Assembly: GCA_002050455.1 (NCBI GenBank)
Contig: MWZA01000139.1
Span: 1-45,423 of the forward strand
Origin: Acidobacteria bacterium 5-1
Lineage (GTDB): Bacteria; Acidobacteriota; Blastocatellia; Pyrinomonadales; Pyrinomonadaceae
Direction of reading: 5' to 3'
Length of the DNA stretch: 45,423 nucleotides
Shown: in pieces, positions 33,401-40,978 of the stretch
Layout: every line of letters begins with the position of its first letter
How positions within the stretch are numbered: the stretch's first letter is position 1
Made by a program: the position numbers and the translations under genes
The notes under the pieces: generated by a model
Databases searched by the model: none
The model's input: only the letters and a program-made list of their open reading frames with translations
What the model was told of the DNA's origin: nothing

Positions 33401-33938
33401 AAATCGCTTTTCCGAGTTCGGGAATAATATAGAGAAGCCACCACAAAAATACTTGAACCGCCAATACTACAAAACTCAGCCCGAAACTGATAAGCGCGAG
33501 TTTGCGTCCGCCCAAATGCGGCTGGCGAAGTGACACAAAATAACCGAAGCCGCCGACCAGAAAAGTAAAAGGAATAAACAAAATTCCCAAATAAGGCACG
33601 AGCGAATAAACAAAACATGCCCAAGCCATCTGCGAAGCCGAATTTTCGTTTTGCTTAAATAAATCCGTAATTTCTTCTCGCGGCGGCGCGTTTTCGATTA
33701 GAAAAGACTGCCCTTGCAAATGATGAGCCGAGCGCAAAGTGTCGAGTGGTTGATAACCTTCGCGCAAAAGTTTTCCGCAAACCAGACAAAATTTTGCATC
33801 GTCGCGCTGCGCCGCCGCGCCGCACGCGGAACAAATTATTTGAACCGGAAGCGGAAAATTGAAAGTGGAAAAATTTTTGTAATCTATCTCACGTTCCTTA
33901 TTTTCCGTTTTCAATTTTTCGTTTTCCATTTCTTTCAT
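33399..33938 (-). CDS. Zinc-ribbon membrane protein next to NurA
   Basis: A short Zn ribbon, CSACGAAAQRDDAKFCLVCG (two CxxC pairs), is followed by a linker and by membrane helices (MAWACFVYSLVPYLGILFIPFTFLVGGFGYF and ISFGLSFVVLAVQVFLWWLLYI). The N-terminal ~30 residues (ENEKLKTENKEREIDYKNF) are encoded by a heptad inverted repeat (plus 33846-33935), so the original start may have been closer to the ribbon. The ATG overlaps the nurA stop by four bases (ATGA). Function unknown. Confidence 0.7.
   Translation of the reverse strand: MKEMENEKLKTENKEREIDYKNFSTFNFPLPVQIICSACGAAAQRDDAKFCLVCGKLLREGYQPLDTLRSAHHLQGQSFLIENAPPREEITDLFKQNENSASQMAWACFVYSLVPYLGILFIPFTFLVGGFGYFVSLRQPHLGGRKLALISFGLSFVVLAVQVFLWWLLYIIPELGKAI
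33846..33935. repeat. Heptad inverted repeat encoding the N-terminus of the zinc-ribbon protein
   Basis: AGCGGAA/AATTGAA/AGTGGAA (33849-33870) opposes TTTTCCG/TTTTCAA/TTTTTCG/TTTTCCA (33901-33930). The whole hairpin is inside the reading frame just after the start codon. Confidence 0.65.
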
Positions 33939-35146
33939 CTGCGTCTTCCTTTACTTGCACTTTTGCGCGACACGCTGAAGTTTAGTTTTTCACGAGCAGC
34001 AAAGTCTTGTAAAGCACCGAGAAAAACTTCCCGGTCGCGCATCGTGATAACCGCCGTTTGGTCTGCCGTTTCCAGCGCGTATGGATAACCCAAGCCAATC
34101 ACACACTCGGCGCGGACAACATCCAGAACTTCATCAAGCAGTCCTGCTTCATAAACCCACGACGGAATATCAAGCCGCGCCGGTGCGGAATCGGAAGTCG
34201 TTTGCAAATAGGTGAAACCGACGATTGATTTGTCAGATTCCGCGTCAATAAAAGCATTCAAACCGCGCCGTTTTGAATAACAAAAACAAGTTCTGTCGCC
34301 CCAAAATTTCAACACCTGCGGAAAGTTTGAAGTTTCCGCGTGAAGAATCGTTGCATCGTAAAGCGTTCTCTCGCCGGAGTTCGCGCCCGTTTCAAAATTG
34401 TCGAGCAAACTCAGCAAATCCCGCGCATAACTTCTATCTACAAACCCGACCAGCGGAACTTTCGCGGCAATCGAAAAGCGTGCGAGTTCGACGAGTTTAT
34501 TGGTAAAACTAATCTGCAAACCCGTTTTCGGATGCGGCGTTGAAAGCAGCAGCGTTCCGTCATAAAAAGCCAGTGGCATTCGCTCACCACGCGCCTGCCA
34601 GCCGCTTTTCTTTTGCAAAAACTCTTCGACCTTTTCAACTTCCGCTTCAAAACGCAATTGCCCAACCTTTGTTTCAGGAATGACAGGTTCATCCTGCGAA
34701 AGCAATTTTTCGGGAGAAAGCACGGAAAACTTGGCGTTTTTTTCATAACCTTGATTTTCGTCGTGCGGATTTTCAAACCAGCCGATTTGGATTGCCGCCA
34801 CCGGCAAGGAAGTTTCCTTTTCGGCGTAAAGTTGGCTTCCGTCCGCCGCAAACGTCGTCCGATTCTGTAAAATAAGGAATGCCCAACGCCGCGCTTCTTC
34901 GTGGTTTTGCCACTTTTCCGCGAAACTAAATGAAAAGGATTGCGCCATATCCAATTCTGCTGACGGCAACGCGCCCGTGTCATCCGTGTCGCGCAAATCT
35001 TCCCAAACCTTTCCGCTCGGCGTTTGCACGAGTTTCTGCAGTTTCTCCAAATACGCCTTTAAATCACTTGACTGTGTTGCAGAAAAACGCTGAAAATCGG
35101 CGCGTTGACTATGTAGTTCACTGGTTAAAAGTTCTCGAAAAAGCAT
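33935..35146 (-). CDS. nurA: NurA-domain nuclease
   Basis: NurA is a 5'-3' DNA nuclease that works with the HerA translocase in end processing and phage defence. Motifs: FAADGSQL with Asp102, PLAFYDGTLLLS with Asp196, and PLVGFVDRSYARDLLSLL (Asp237), the metal-binding pattern of the family; the C-terminal part has RLDIPSWVYEAGLLDEVLDVVRAECVIGLGYPYALETADQTAVIT, also typical. An N-terminal ~85-residue helical region precedes the nuclease core. No HerA ATPase is in the window, but a HAS-barrel-like protein is encoded 1 kb downstream. Confidence 0.85.
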   Translation of the reverse strand: MLFRELLTSELHSQRADFQRFSATQSSDLKAYLEKLQKLVQTPSGKVWEDLRDTDDTGALPSAELDMAQSFSFSFAEKWQNHEEARRWAFLILQNRTTFAADGSQLYAEKETSLPVAAIQIGWFENPHDENQGYEKNAKFSVLSPEKLLSQDEPVIPETKVGQLRFEAEVEKVEEFLQKKSGWQARGERMPLAFYDGTLLLSTPHPKTGLQISFTNKLVELARFSIAAKVPLVGFVDRSYARDLLSLLDNFETGANSGERTLYDATILHAETSNFPQVLKFWGDRTCFCYSKRRGLNAFIDAESDKSIVGFTYLQTTSDSAPARLDIPSWVYEAGLLDEVLDVVRAECVIGLGYPYALETADQTAVITMRDREVFLGALQDFAAREKLNFSVSRKSASKGRRR

Positions 35147-35262
35147 CTGTAGATTTTATTTTCCAAATCAGTTCTTATTTTAACACGATTGACTGAGGAA
35201 ATTTTAAAAAAGATAGAATGTAAGTTTGCTTAATTATTTTTGAGTGGTCAATTATTTTATAC

Positions 35263-36288
35263 TTACAACCGGAAATCCCGAATATCCTTGAAAGGCTTTT
35301 CCGCATCGGTAAAATCAGGACGATAATAATACGAAGCCGATTCGTATTCCTGCATAAAACCTTCTTCCATTCCTAATTCTTCTAAAATTTCAATTGCGGA
35401 AAACCACTCTCTTTCGGAAATCCGGCGCGATAATAAAATGTAACGCTCGTCGGTAGCGACTTTGTTTGTCGCGTAATACTGCGCCATCAAAGAAATTGCG
35501 GCTTTTGGCGACAATTCATCACGAATCCAGCGCAGATTTTCTTCGATTCCCGCCAAATCATTTGGCAAAACGAGCAGGCGAACGAGCAGACCTTTTTGCA
35601 GAAGACCGTTTTCGTCAAAAATGAGTTTATCATCCGTTTGCCGAAACATTTCCTTTATTGCCAGACGCGCAAAAGTCGTGTAACCACGCACTTTTGAAAA
35701 TGTAAAACCCGCATCGTTTTCGGCATATTTCAAATCCGGCAGATAAATGTCAACAATACCGTCAAGCAATTTCAAAACCTCAACCGAATCATAAGCATTC
35801 GTGTTATAAACAATCGGAAGTTTTAAACCGTTTTCCGCCGCAATCAAGATTCCGCGAGCCATCTGCGGAACAAAGTGCGTCGGGCTGACAAATCCGATAT
35901 TATGACAACCTTTCGATTGCAGTTCGAGCATCATTTCCGCCAATCGCTCAAACGAAATTTCGTTGCGTTTTTGTTGCTTCCAAGTTTGCGAAATCTGATA
36001 ATTCTGACAATAAACACAGCGCAGATTGCAGTTGCCGAAAAAGATATTTCCCGCGCCGTCAGTTCCGGAAAGGCAAGGTTCTTCGCCGAAATGCGGCGTG
36101 TAAGATGAAACAATCGGAAGCCGTCCCGAATAACACGCGGCGATTTCGTCCTTTAGACGATTATTTCCGCAATCTTTGGGACAAACTGAACAGCTTTTTA
36201 AAAGATTTTCAAGTCGTTCAACTCTCTTTTTCAGTTCGCCCGTCTTCCAGAGTTTCAGAAACTTTGGCTCTAAATCTTCTTTTTCCAT
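35263..36288 (-). CDS. Radical SAM protein of the PflA-like (COG1313) type
   Basis: Uses a [4Fe-4S] cluster and S-adenosylmethionine for radical chemistry. The cluster motif is CNLRCVYCQNY (Cys87, 91, 94 from ATG 36288). Before it are CSVCPKDCGNNR and an AACYSG Cys, the conserved extra cysteines of this family, and after it GFVSPTHFVPQMARGI and VDIYLPDLKYAEND. The substrate is unknown; the family is often annotated as a pyruvate formate-lyase activase-like protein without evidence. Its start lies 71 bases inside the preceding DUF2721 gene, in another frame; residues from EPKFLKLWKTGELKKRV onwards match the family, so the overlap looks real. Confidence 0.88.
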   Translation of the reverse strand: MEKEDLEPKFLKLWKTGELKKRVERLENLLKSCSVCPKDCGNNRLKDEIAACYSGRLPIVSSYTPHFGEEPCLSGTDGAGNIFFGNCNLRCVYCQNYQISQTWKQQKRNEISFERLAEMMLELQSKGCHNIGFVSPTHFVPQMARGILIAAENGLKLPIVYNTNAYDSVEVLKLLDGIVDIYLPDLKYAENDAGFTFSKVRGYTTFARLAIKEMFRQTDDKLIFDENGLLQKGLLVRLLVLPNDLAGIEENLRWIRDELSPKAAISLMAQYYATNKVATDERYILLSRRISEREWFSAIEILEELGMEEGFMQEYESASYYYRPDFTDAEKPFKDIRDFRL

Positions 36289-36841
36289 AAACATTATAGC
36301 TGTATTTGCCGATAATTTTTTCGGGCGCAACCGTTCGCGCCAGTTCCCAAGTAAAATCCATTTCGGCGTTGACCGTTGCGGTTGCCATTCGAGTTTCGTG
36401 CAGCATCAGAACGCTTCCGTAAAAAAGAAAAACAATTCCGACAATTCCGACCGGAATCGGCAGCCAAAGATAAGTGCTGAAAAATCCGGCGATGGCAATC
36501 GTTACGCTGGTTAAAATAAAAAATCCCAACCCGTAATAAAACGCGCCCATCGCCCGCTGCAAAATCCGCGCCCGGCTCGTTACCTTGTCAAGCAAATTTA
36601 CCACCGTATCTAAGCGTTTTTCGTAAAGCGGAATCGCGTCCTTGTCTTCAGTCGTAATCAATTCCGCTAGACGCTGTTCCAAATCGCGCACGCGGTCAAT
36701 CACGCGCCCAAGCCGCGTCGAAGTCGAAAGCACGAGCGAGCCGGTCGCCGAAATCAATAAAGTCGGCGTAACCATCGCGGTTAAAAATTCGATAGTCGAG
36801 TTCAGCGCGTTCGGATTGACGGAAAAAATTTCACCTGCCAT
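36218..36841 (-). CDS. DUF2721 membrane protein
   Basis: Integral membrane protein of unknown function. Family hallmark: a first helix with TAMVTPTLLISATGSLVLSTSTRLGRVIDRVRDLE, then a coiled cytoplasmic segment (LYEKRLDTVVNLLDKVTSRARILQRA) and two closely spaced helices (FYYGLGFFILTSVTIAIAG and WLPIPVGIVGIVFLFYGSVLML). The C-terminal ~45 residues are charged. Divergent from the esterase gene, with a palindrome in the 49-bp gap. Confidence 0.88.
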   Translation of the reverse strand: MAGEIFSVNPNALNSTIEFLTAMVTPTLLISATGSLVLSTSTRLGRVIDRVRDLEQRLAELITTEDKDAIPLYEKRLDTVVNLLDKVTSRARILQRAMGAFYYGLGFFILTSVTIAIAGFFSTYLWLPIPVGIVGIVFLFYGSVLMLHETRMATATVNAEMDFTWELARTVAPEKIIGKYSYNVYGKRRFRAKVSETLEDGRTEKES

Positions 36842-36852
36842 AAGTTTAAGAC

Positions 36853-36878
36853 TTGACGCGAAAGTTAATTCGCGTCAA
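36853..36878. promoter_or_regulatory. 26-bp palindrome between divergent DUF2721 and esterase genes
   Basis: TTGACGCGAA-AGTTAA-TTCGCGTCAA: perfect 10-bp arms around 6 bases, 12 bp from the DUF2721 start and 12 bp from the esterase start. Each arm begins with TTGACG, which could also be a -35 box for each direction. Confidence 0.5.
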
Positions 36879-36890
36879 AAATCTAATGTT

Positions 36891-37895
36891 ATGACTAGCA
36901 AAAAACAAACGCAAGGAACTATCGTAATTTTGCAGCACGAAAGCAAAGTTTTGAAAAAAAATCCGCTCGGTGATAAACACATCCGCGACGTAATAGCTTA
37001 TCTTCCGCCAAATTTTGACGAGGACAAACAATTTCCCGTCGTCTATTGTCTGACCGGATTTACCGGACGCGGCAAAATGCTTCTCAACGACAACGCTTTT
37101 ACGCCGAATCTGGCGGAAAGAATGGACAAATTAATCGCCAGAGAAACAATCAAGCCGATGATTGTCATAATGCCCGATTGTTTTACGCATTACGGCGGCT
37201 CGCAGTATATCAATTCAATCGCGACGGGCAATTACGAAGATTATTTAACGCAGGAAATTGTGCCGTTTGTTGATGAAAATTTCCGCACCATCAATAATAA
37301 AAATTCCCGCGCCGTGATGGGAAAATCAAGCGGCGGTTACGGCGCGTTGATAATGGCGATGCGCCACGCCGACCTCTTTGGTCTTGCCTGTTCGACCAGC
37401 GGCGATTGCTATTTTGAATACTGTTATTTGCCTGATTTTCCGAAGACGTTTCGCGCCGTTGACGGCGATCCGGATACGTTCGTGAAGAAATTTTGGCGAG
37501 AAGGAAAAAAGGGCAAAGATGATTTTGCGGCACTAAATATTATCGGAATGAGCGCGTGTTATTCGCAAAATGAAGAAACGTTTCTCGGCTTTGATTTACC
37601 GTTCGATTTAGAAACAGGCGAAATCCGCAAAGAGGTTTGGGCAAAATGGCTGGAACACGACCCGGTAAGAATGGTTGAAAGATACGCTGATAATTTGAAA
37701 TCGCTAAAACTTTTATACATTGACGCGGGAGCAAAAGATGAATTTTATCTGGATTTGGGCGCGAATATTTTATGCGAAAAATTAAAAGAACATCGGATTA
37801 AATACAAACGCGAAGAATTTGACGACGGGCATATGCAAATCAGTTATCGTTACAATCGCTCTTTAAAACTTATTTCGCAAAATATCAACGATTAA
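36891..37895 (+). CDS. Putative esterase (alpha/beta hydrolase, esterase D-like)
   Basis: Cytoplasmic-looking serine hydrolase of the PF00756-type. From ATG 36891 (MTSKKQTQGTIVIL), 334 residues. Segments: RDVIAYLPPNFDEDKQFPVVYCLTGFTG (oxyanion region), VDENFRTINNKNSRAVMGKSSGG with the nucleophile elbow G-K-S146-S-G, YIDAGAKDEFYLDLGA for the catalytic acid, and FDDGHMQISYRY for the histidine. A long frame extends upstream to 36642, but that part overlaps the divergent gene and is not supported. Substrate not predictable. Confidence 0.85.
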   Translation: MTSKKQTQGTIVILQHESKVLKKNPLGDKHIRDVIAYLPPNFDEDKQFPVVYCLTGFTGRGKMLLNDNAFTPNLAERMDKLIARETIKPMIVIMPDCFTHYGGSQYINSIATGNYEDYLTQEIVPFVDENFRTINNKNSRAVMGKSSGGYGALIMAMRHADLFGLACSTSGDCYFEYCYLPDFPKTFRAVDGDPDTFVKKFWREGKKGKDDFAALNIIGMSACYSQNEETFLGFDLPFDLETGEIRKEVWAKWLEHDPVRMVERYADNLKSLKLLYIDAGAKDEFYLDLGANILCEKLKEHRIKYKREEFDDGHMQISYRYNRSLKLISQNIND

Positions 37896-37932
37896 ATAAC
37901 TTAACTTTTCGAGTTTGCAGCTTTTATTTTAG

Positions 37933-38120
37933 ATAGGACTTTCTCACTGGGAGCGCGGGCATCTTGCCCGCAAAGATTGCGTCAGCAATTTCAACCGTTT
38001 GAATTAAATTCAACGTCAGCTTTAGCTAAAATCTTTGATGCCGCTCACGCGACGTTTGCGGGCAAGATGCCCGCGCTCCGACAAGAAACGCTTTTTTATT
38101 AAAATTTGAGAAAGTCCTAT
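37933..38120. mobile_element. 188-bp MITE-like element with nested inverted repeats
   Basis: Perfect 14-bp terminal inverted repeats ATAGGACTTTCTCA (37933-37946) and TGAGAAAGTCCTAT (38107-38120). Inside, a 25-bp perfect inverted repeat starts GGAGCGCGGGCATCTTGC (37950-37974) with its complement at 38055-38079. The flanks both read TAG (37930-37932 and 38121-38123), a possible target duplication. No gene inside. It lies between two convergent genes. Confidence 0.8.
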
Positions 38121-38163
38121 TAGAAAGAAAATTACATATTGGCAATAATTTCGCGGAAAAGTG

Positions 38164-38520
38164 TCAAATGATTTTGTCCGAGAAATCTTGCCGCGCTCTT
38201 TCGAGTTCCGCGTCCATTTTGCCCGTAATCATAAACCAAACCATTTTGTAATCTGAGATAAAAGACCAGAGCGGATATTTGAAAGTCGCCGGTTTATTGT
38301 GTTCGACAAAAAAATGCGAAATCCAAGCAAAAGCGTAACCGACAATCAAACAAAGCGGAAAGTAATACCAAGTCCCTCGCACAATAAACCAAACAAGTAA
38401 AATAATTCCCAAGCTCGTGCCGATAAAATGCAGATAGCGGGTTAAAGGTTCGCTGTGTTCTCGGACGTAAAAATCCCAAAACTCGTGGTAATTTTCGATG
38501 CGTTTGTTATCTATTTCCAT
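38164..38520 (-). CDS. Mpo1-like (DUF962) membrane protein
   Basis: Related to yeast Mpo1, an iron-dependent dioxygenase in alpha-oxidation of 2-hydroxy fatty acids; bacterial members are not well studied. Seen: ENYHEFWDFYVREHSEPLTRYLHFIGTSLG, and WISHFFVEHNKPATFKYPLWSFISDYKMVWFMITG, which contain the conserved histidines and the NKPATF-P-W pattern. Two to three membrane helices. From ATG 38520 it overlaps the upstream membrane-protein gene by 10 bases; an alternative start upstream at 38559 is poorer. Confidence 0.85.
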   Translation of the reverse strand: MEIDNKRIENYHEFWDFYVREHSEPLTRYLHFIGTSLGIILLVWFIVRGTWYYFPLCLIVGYAFAWISHFFVEHNKPATFKYPLWSFISDYKMVWFMITGKMDAELERARQDFSDKII

Positions 38521-38843
38521 GTCCGTATAGTCTCTGCAAGAAACAAGGCGGCAACCCATCCGGCAAACAAAATAAATATACCAAGAATCGCAAAGCTGAT
38601 AATAGCGATTGCCAAAGCTCCAAACTTGCCAAGCGAAGGATTTTCGGCAAGCCGTTTTGCCGTGTATGCGCTTGCCGCGCCAAGTCCCAAAGCGTTTAGA
38701 GAAGCCAGCGCGATATAAAAAACAAGACTTGGCGTTGCGTCAGTTTCGTTATATCCGTTTAATCCAAGCAGCAAAACAAAGAAGCCGAACGTCGCTCCGG
38801 CAGCTTGAATTAAAGCCGTTATAATAAAGACGATTATTTTCAT
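38511..38843 (-). CDS. Small membrane protein, unknown function
   Basis: A 110-residue protein with three hydrophobic helices (IIVFIITALIQAAGATFGFF, SLVFYIALASLNALGLGAAS and FGALAIAIISFAILGIFILF) and short charged loops. It overlaps the aldo/keto reductase gene by ATGA and the Mpo1-like gene by 10 bases, so the three genes are probably translated together. I do not recognise a family. Confidence 0.65.
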   Translation of the reverse strand: MKIIVFIITALIQAAGATFGFFVLLLGLNGYNETDATPSLVFYIALASLNALGLGAASAYTAKRLAENPSLGKFGALAIAIISFAILGIFILFAGWVAALFLAETIRTWK

Positions 38844-39949
38844 TTTTCCTCAAAAAGTTCCATAAATGTTTCGTTTGAAACCGGTTCGATTTTGCCCAAT
38901 TTCATATTTTCTTCAACGTGACCGGCGCGACTCATTCCGACCAAAGCGGTTGTAATGCCGGGCGCGGAACGGACAAATTGGAGGCTCGTTTGCGCGTCGG
39001 TTTCCATTTTTCCAAGTGTTTCGCTGACGTTCGGTGGCAAACCCGTGGCAAGTTGTCCTTGCGAAATCGAAGCACTGGCAACAACGGTTATATCAAGCGC
39101 GTGAGCAACCGCAACAGTTGACTGCACTTCGCCGTTAAGTGTCTGATTTTTCAAGACCAATGCTTCGGGCATCGTTAGATTGAACGGGATTTGAATAAAT
39201 TTGAAACCGTGATTTTTGCCGCCGACCTTTCGGGCGATATTCGCCATTTTTTCGAGTGAATGATAGCCTTTCTGCGATGGCGAAACGCGGAAACCGTTCC
39301 ACGTCGCCACGCCGTAAAATTTAATTTTTCCGCCTGCGCGATTTTCTTCCAGAAGCTCAAACGCCGAAGCCAGACGCTCTTCAAATTCCGCCAGTTTGAC
39401 CTCGCTGAGCTGCGCTTCGGGATTGTGAATATAATAAACATCAATGCCTTCAATCTCCATATTTTTGAGCGATTGGTCAATTTGACTTTGCATATAACTC
39501 GGTGTCATACAATGACTTCCGCCGACAATATCTTCAAAGTCAGCGATGCCCGTTTCGACAAAATTTTCGATAAAATACTGGCGCACATTGTTCGGCGGTT
39601 CATTCTCAAAAGGCAGATAACCGCCTTTCGTGCAGATGACGATCTCGTCGCGCCCGTATTTTTTCTTCCGCAAATTTTGCAGTGCTTTGCCGATGGCGCG
39701 TTCGCTGCGCTGAAACCGATAATTCGCGGCGGTGTCAATTACGTTACAGCCGAGTTCAACCGCATTTGTAATCGCTTGGGTGTAGCTTTTGTCGGTCGGG
39801 ACATTCGCTTCGCCCAAATATGTGCCGATGCCGATTGACGACAGCCATAAATCTTGAGCCTGTCGAAAATGATTTTGGACGAATTTTTTAAGAAAACGCT
39901 GAACGTAACGCGATGTTCCGTCGGAAGTGGCAAATTTTGCAGTTGTCAT
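38840..39949 (-). CDS. Aldo/keto reductase
   Basis: NADPH-dependent oxidoreductase with TIM-barrel fold. Typical motifs: LWLSSIGIGTYLGEAN, NVIDTAANYRFQRSERAIGKAL with the catalytic Asp and Tyr, EIVICTKGGYLP with the Lys, and VDVYYIHNPEAQ-type GIDVYYIHNPE with the His. The C-terminal part (VRSAPGITTALVGMSRAGHVEENM) is the cofactor-binding loop. The N-terminal ~30 residues are long and charged (KFATSDGTSRYVQRFLKK). First gene of a three-gene unit. Substrate unknown. Confidence 0.93.
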   Translation of the reverse strand: MTTAKFATSDGTSRYVQRFLKKFVQNHFRQAQDLWLSSIGIGTYLGEANVPTDKSYTQAITNAVELGCNVIDTAANYRFQRSERAIGKALQNLRKKKYGRDEIVICTKGGYLPFENEPPNNVRQYFIENFVETGIADFEDIVGGSHCMTPSYMQSQIDQSLKNMEIEGIDVYYIHNPEAQLSEVKLAEFEERLASAFELLEENRAGGKIKFYGVATWNGFRVSPSQKGYHSLEKMANIARKVGGKNHGFKFIQIPFNLTMPEALVLKNQTLNGEVQSTVAVAHALDITVVASASISQGQLATGLPPNVSETLGKMETDAQTSLQFVRSAPGITTALVGMSRAGHVEENMKLGKIEPVSNETFMELFEEK

Positions 39950-40080
39950 TTTATTTATTATATTTCATCACGGAATTTGGCACAATTAAACAACTGAATT
40001 AGAAATTAGAATGAAACTTTAAACTTTAATACGAGTGGTGAACTGAAAGTAATGCTTACAAAAGCAAAGGATATTTTTGA

Positions 40081-40698
40081 TTAGCCGCGCGGTTTAATTT
40101 TATCATCGAGCCATTCGGTTAAATTATCTACTGATTCAATGTGAACAGGTTTGCCCTGCCACGCTTTGACGGCGAAAATAATTAACATAACCGTTGTTAC
40201 AACCTGAAAAATCGCGTTTCCCAAATCCGCGAAATCAGTAATGTTGCCAACGCCGCCTAAAATCGTCGTAATAAGCAAAATTCCGATATGCGCGGCAAGA
40301 CCTTGAGCAGCGTGAAAACGCACTTTTGTTTCGCTTTTTGGCACAAAAAGAAGTTCGAGAATGCCTGCAATCAACCCGATATAAAAAGGCAGATAAGGCA
40401 AAGCAACCAAGATGTTTTCTGGCAAACCAACCTTGTCAACTTTGCGCTTCGATGAATTTCCGACATCCGCATTGAGCTTGGCGGTTTTAAAAACATTCGG
40501 AATTTGCTGACCGTCATAAGGCGACGAATAAGAAGAAAAGTTCGCTTCGTCAAAACGGCGCGTCTGCTCTTCCGTCGGAACGGTTTCGTCAAATTTCCTC
40601 GTTTCCGCGTTTTTGTTCGGCAAACTTTGTGTTTGCGCTTCCTTTACTTTACGCGGAAAATCGGGGTCGAGCGGATTTGTATCGAATTTCTTTGGCAT
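40081..40698 (-). CDS. DUF4870-like membrane protein
   Basis: From ATG 40698 (MPKKFDTNPLDPDFPRK) a ~95-residue soluble, charged region precedes a membrane domain: LVALPYLPFYIGLIAGILELLFVPKSETKVRFHAAQGLAAHIGILLITTILGG and FQVVTTVMLIIFAVKAWQGKPV. The pattern P-Y-[...]-F-I-P--K--VRFHA-QGL matches Tic20/DUF4870-type small membrane proteins. Function unknown. The frame is open further upstream to 40752, but that part has no ribosome site. Confidence 0.75.
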   Translation of the reverse strand: MPKKFDTNPLDPDFPRKVKEAQTQSLPNKNAETRKFDETVPTEEQTRRFDEANFSSYSSPYDGQQIPNVFKTAKLNADVGNSSKRKVDKVGLPENILVALPYLPFYIGLIAGILELLFVPKSETKVRFHAAQGLAAHIGILLITTILGGVGNITDFADLGNAIFQVVTTVMLIIFAVKAWQGKPVHIESVDNLTEWLDDKIKPRG

Positions 40699-40749
40699 CG
40701 TTTTGTTGTTTCTACGATATTTTACATATTTTAGTTCAAAACTTTTAGT

Positions 40750-40800
40750 CACGAATTACACAAATAACACGAATAATGCAATCTGTACTTTTAATTCGTG
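40750..40800. repeat. Short-unit repeat of the CACGAATTACAC type
   Basis: CACGAATTACACAAATAACA and a further ACGAAT (40750-40774) in 9-base-like units, with CACGAATTA (40750-40758) matched by TAATTCGTG at 40792-40800. Lies before the DUF4870 gene. Confidence 0.5.
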
Positions 40801-40826
40801 AAATGCGCGGGTAATAACGGCTAAAA

Positions 40827-40945
40827 TTATTCTGTGATTTTAATTCCCAATTCATTTAACTGTGCCGCATCAACATCGCCCGGCGAATCCATCATCAAAT
40901 CCTGCGCCGACGCGGTTTTCGGAAACGCCAGCACGTCGCGGGTTT
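40827..40945 (-). pseudogene. 3'-terminal fragment of an aspartyl-tRNA synthetase gene
   Basis: The frame ending at 40827 reads [20 protein letters not shown] and on to ELGIKITE, identical at 34 of 38 residues to the end of the intact aspS at 42357-44180. Homology stops just upstream, near 40945, where the DmpA gene region begins on the other strand. There is no possible start for a functional product. The amino-acid differences (D for A, N for D, L for V, T for I) suggest a xenologous or old copy. Confidence 0.85.
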
Positions 40946-40978
40946 TCTCATATCCCGAATTGACGTTAAAATAGGTTT

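Noticed and set aside
36642-36890. Upstream extension of the esterase
   Set aside because: It is antisense to DUF2721 and crosses the palindrome; ATG 36891 gives a protein that begins like the family.
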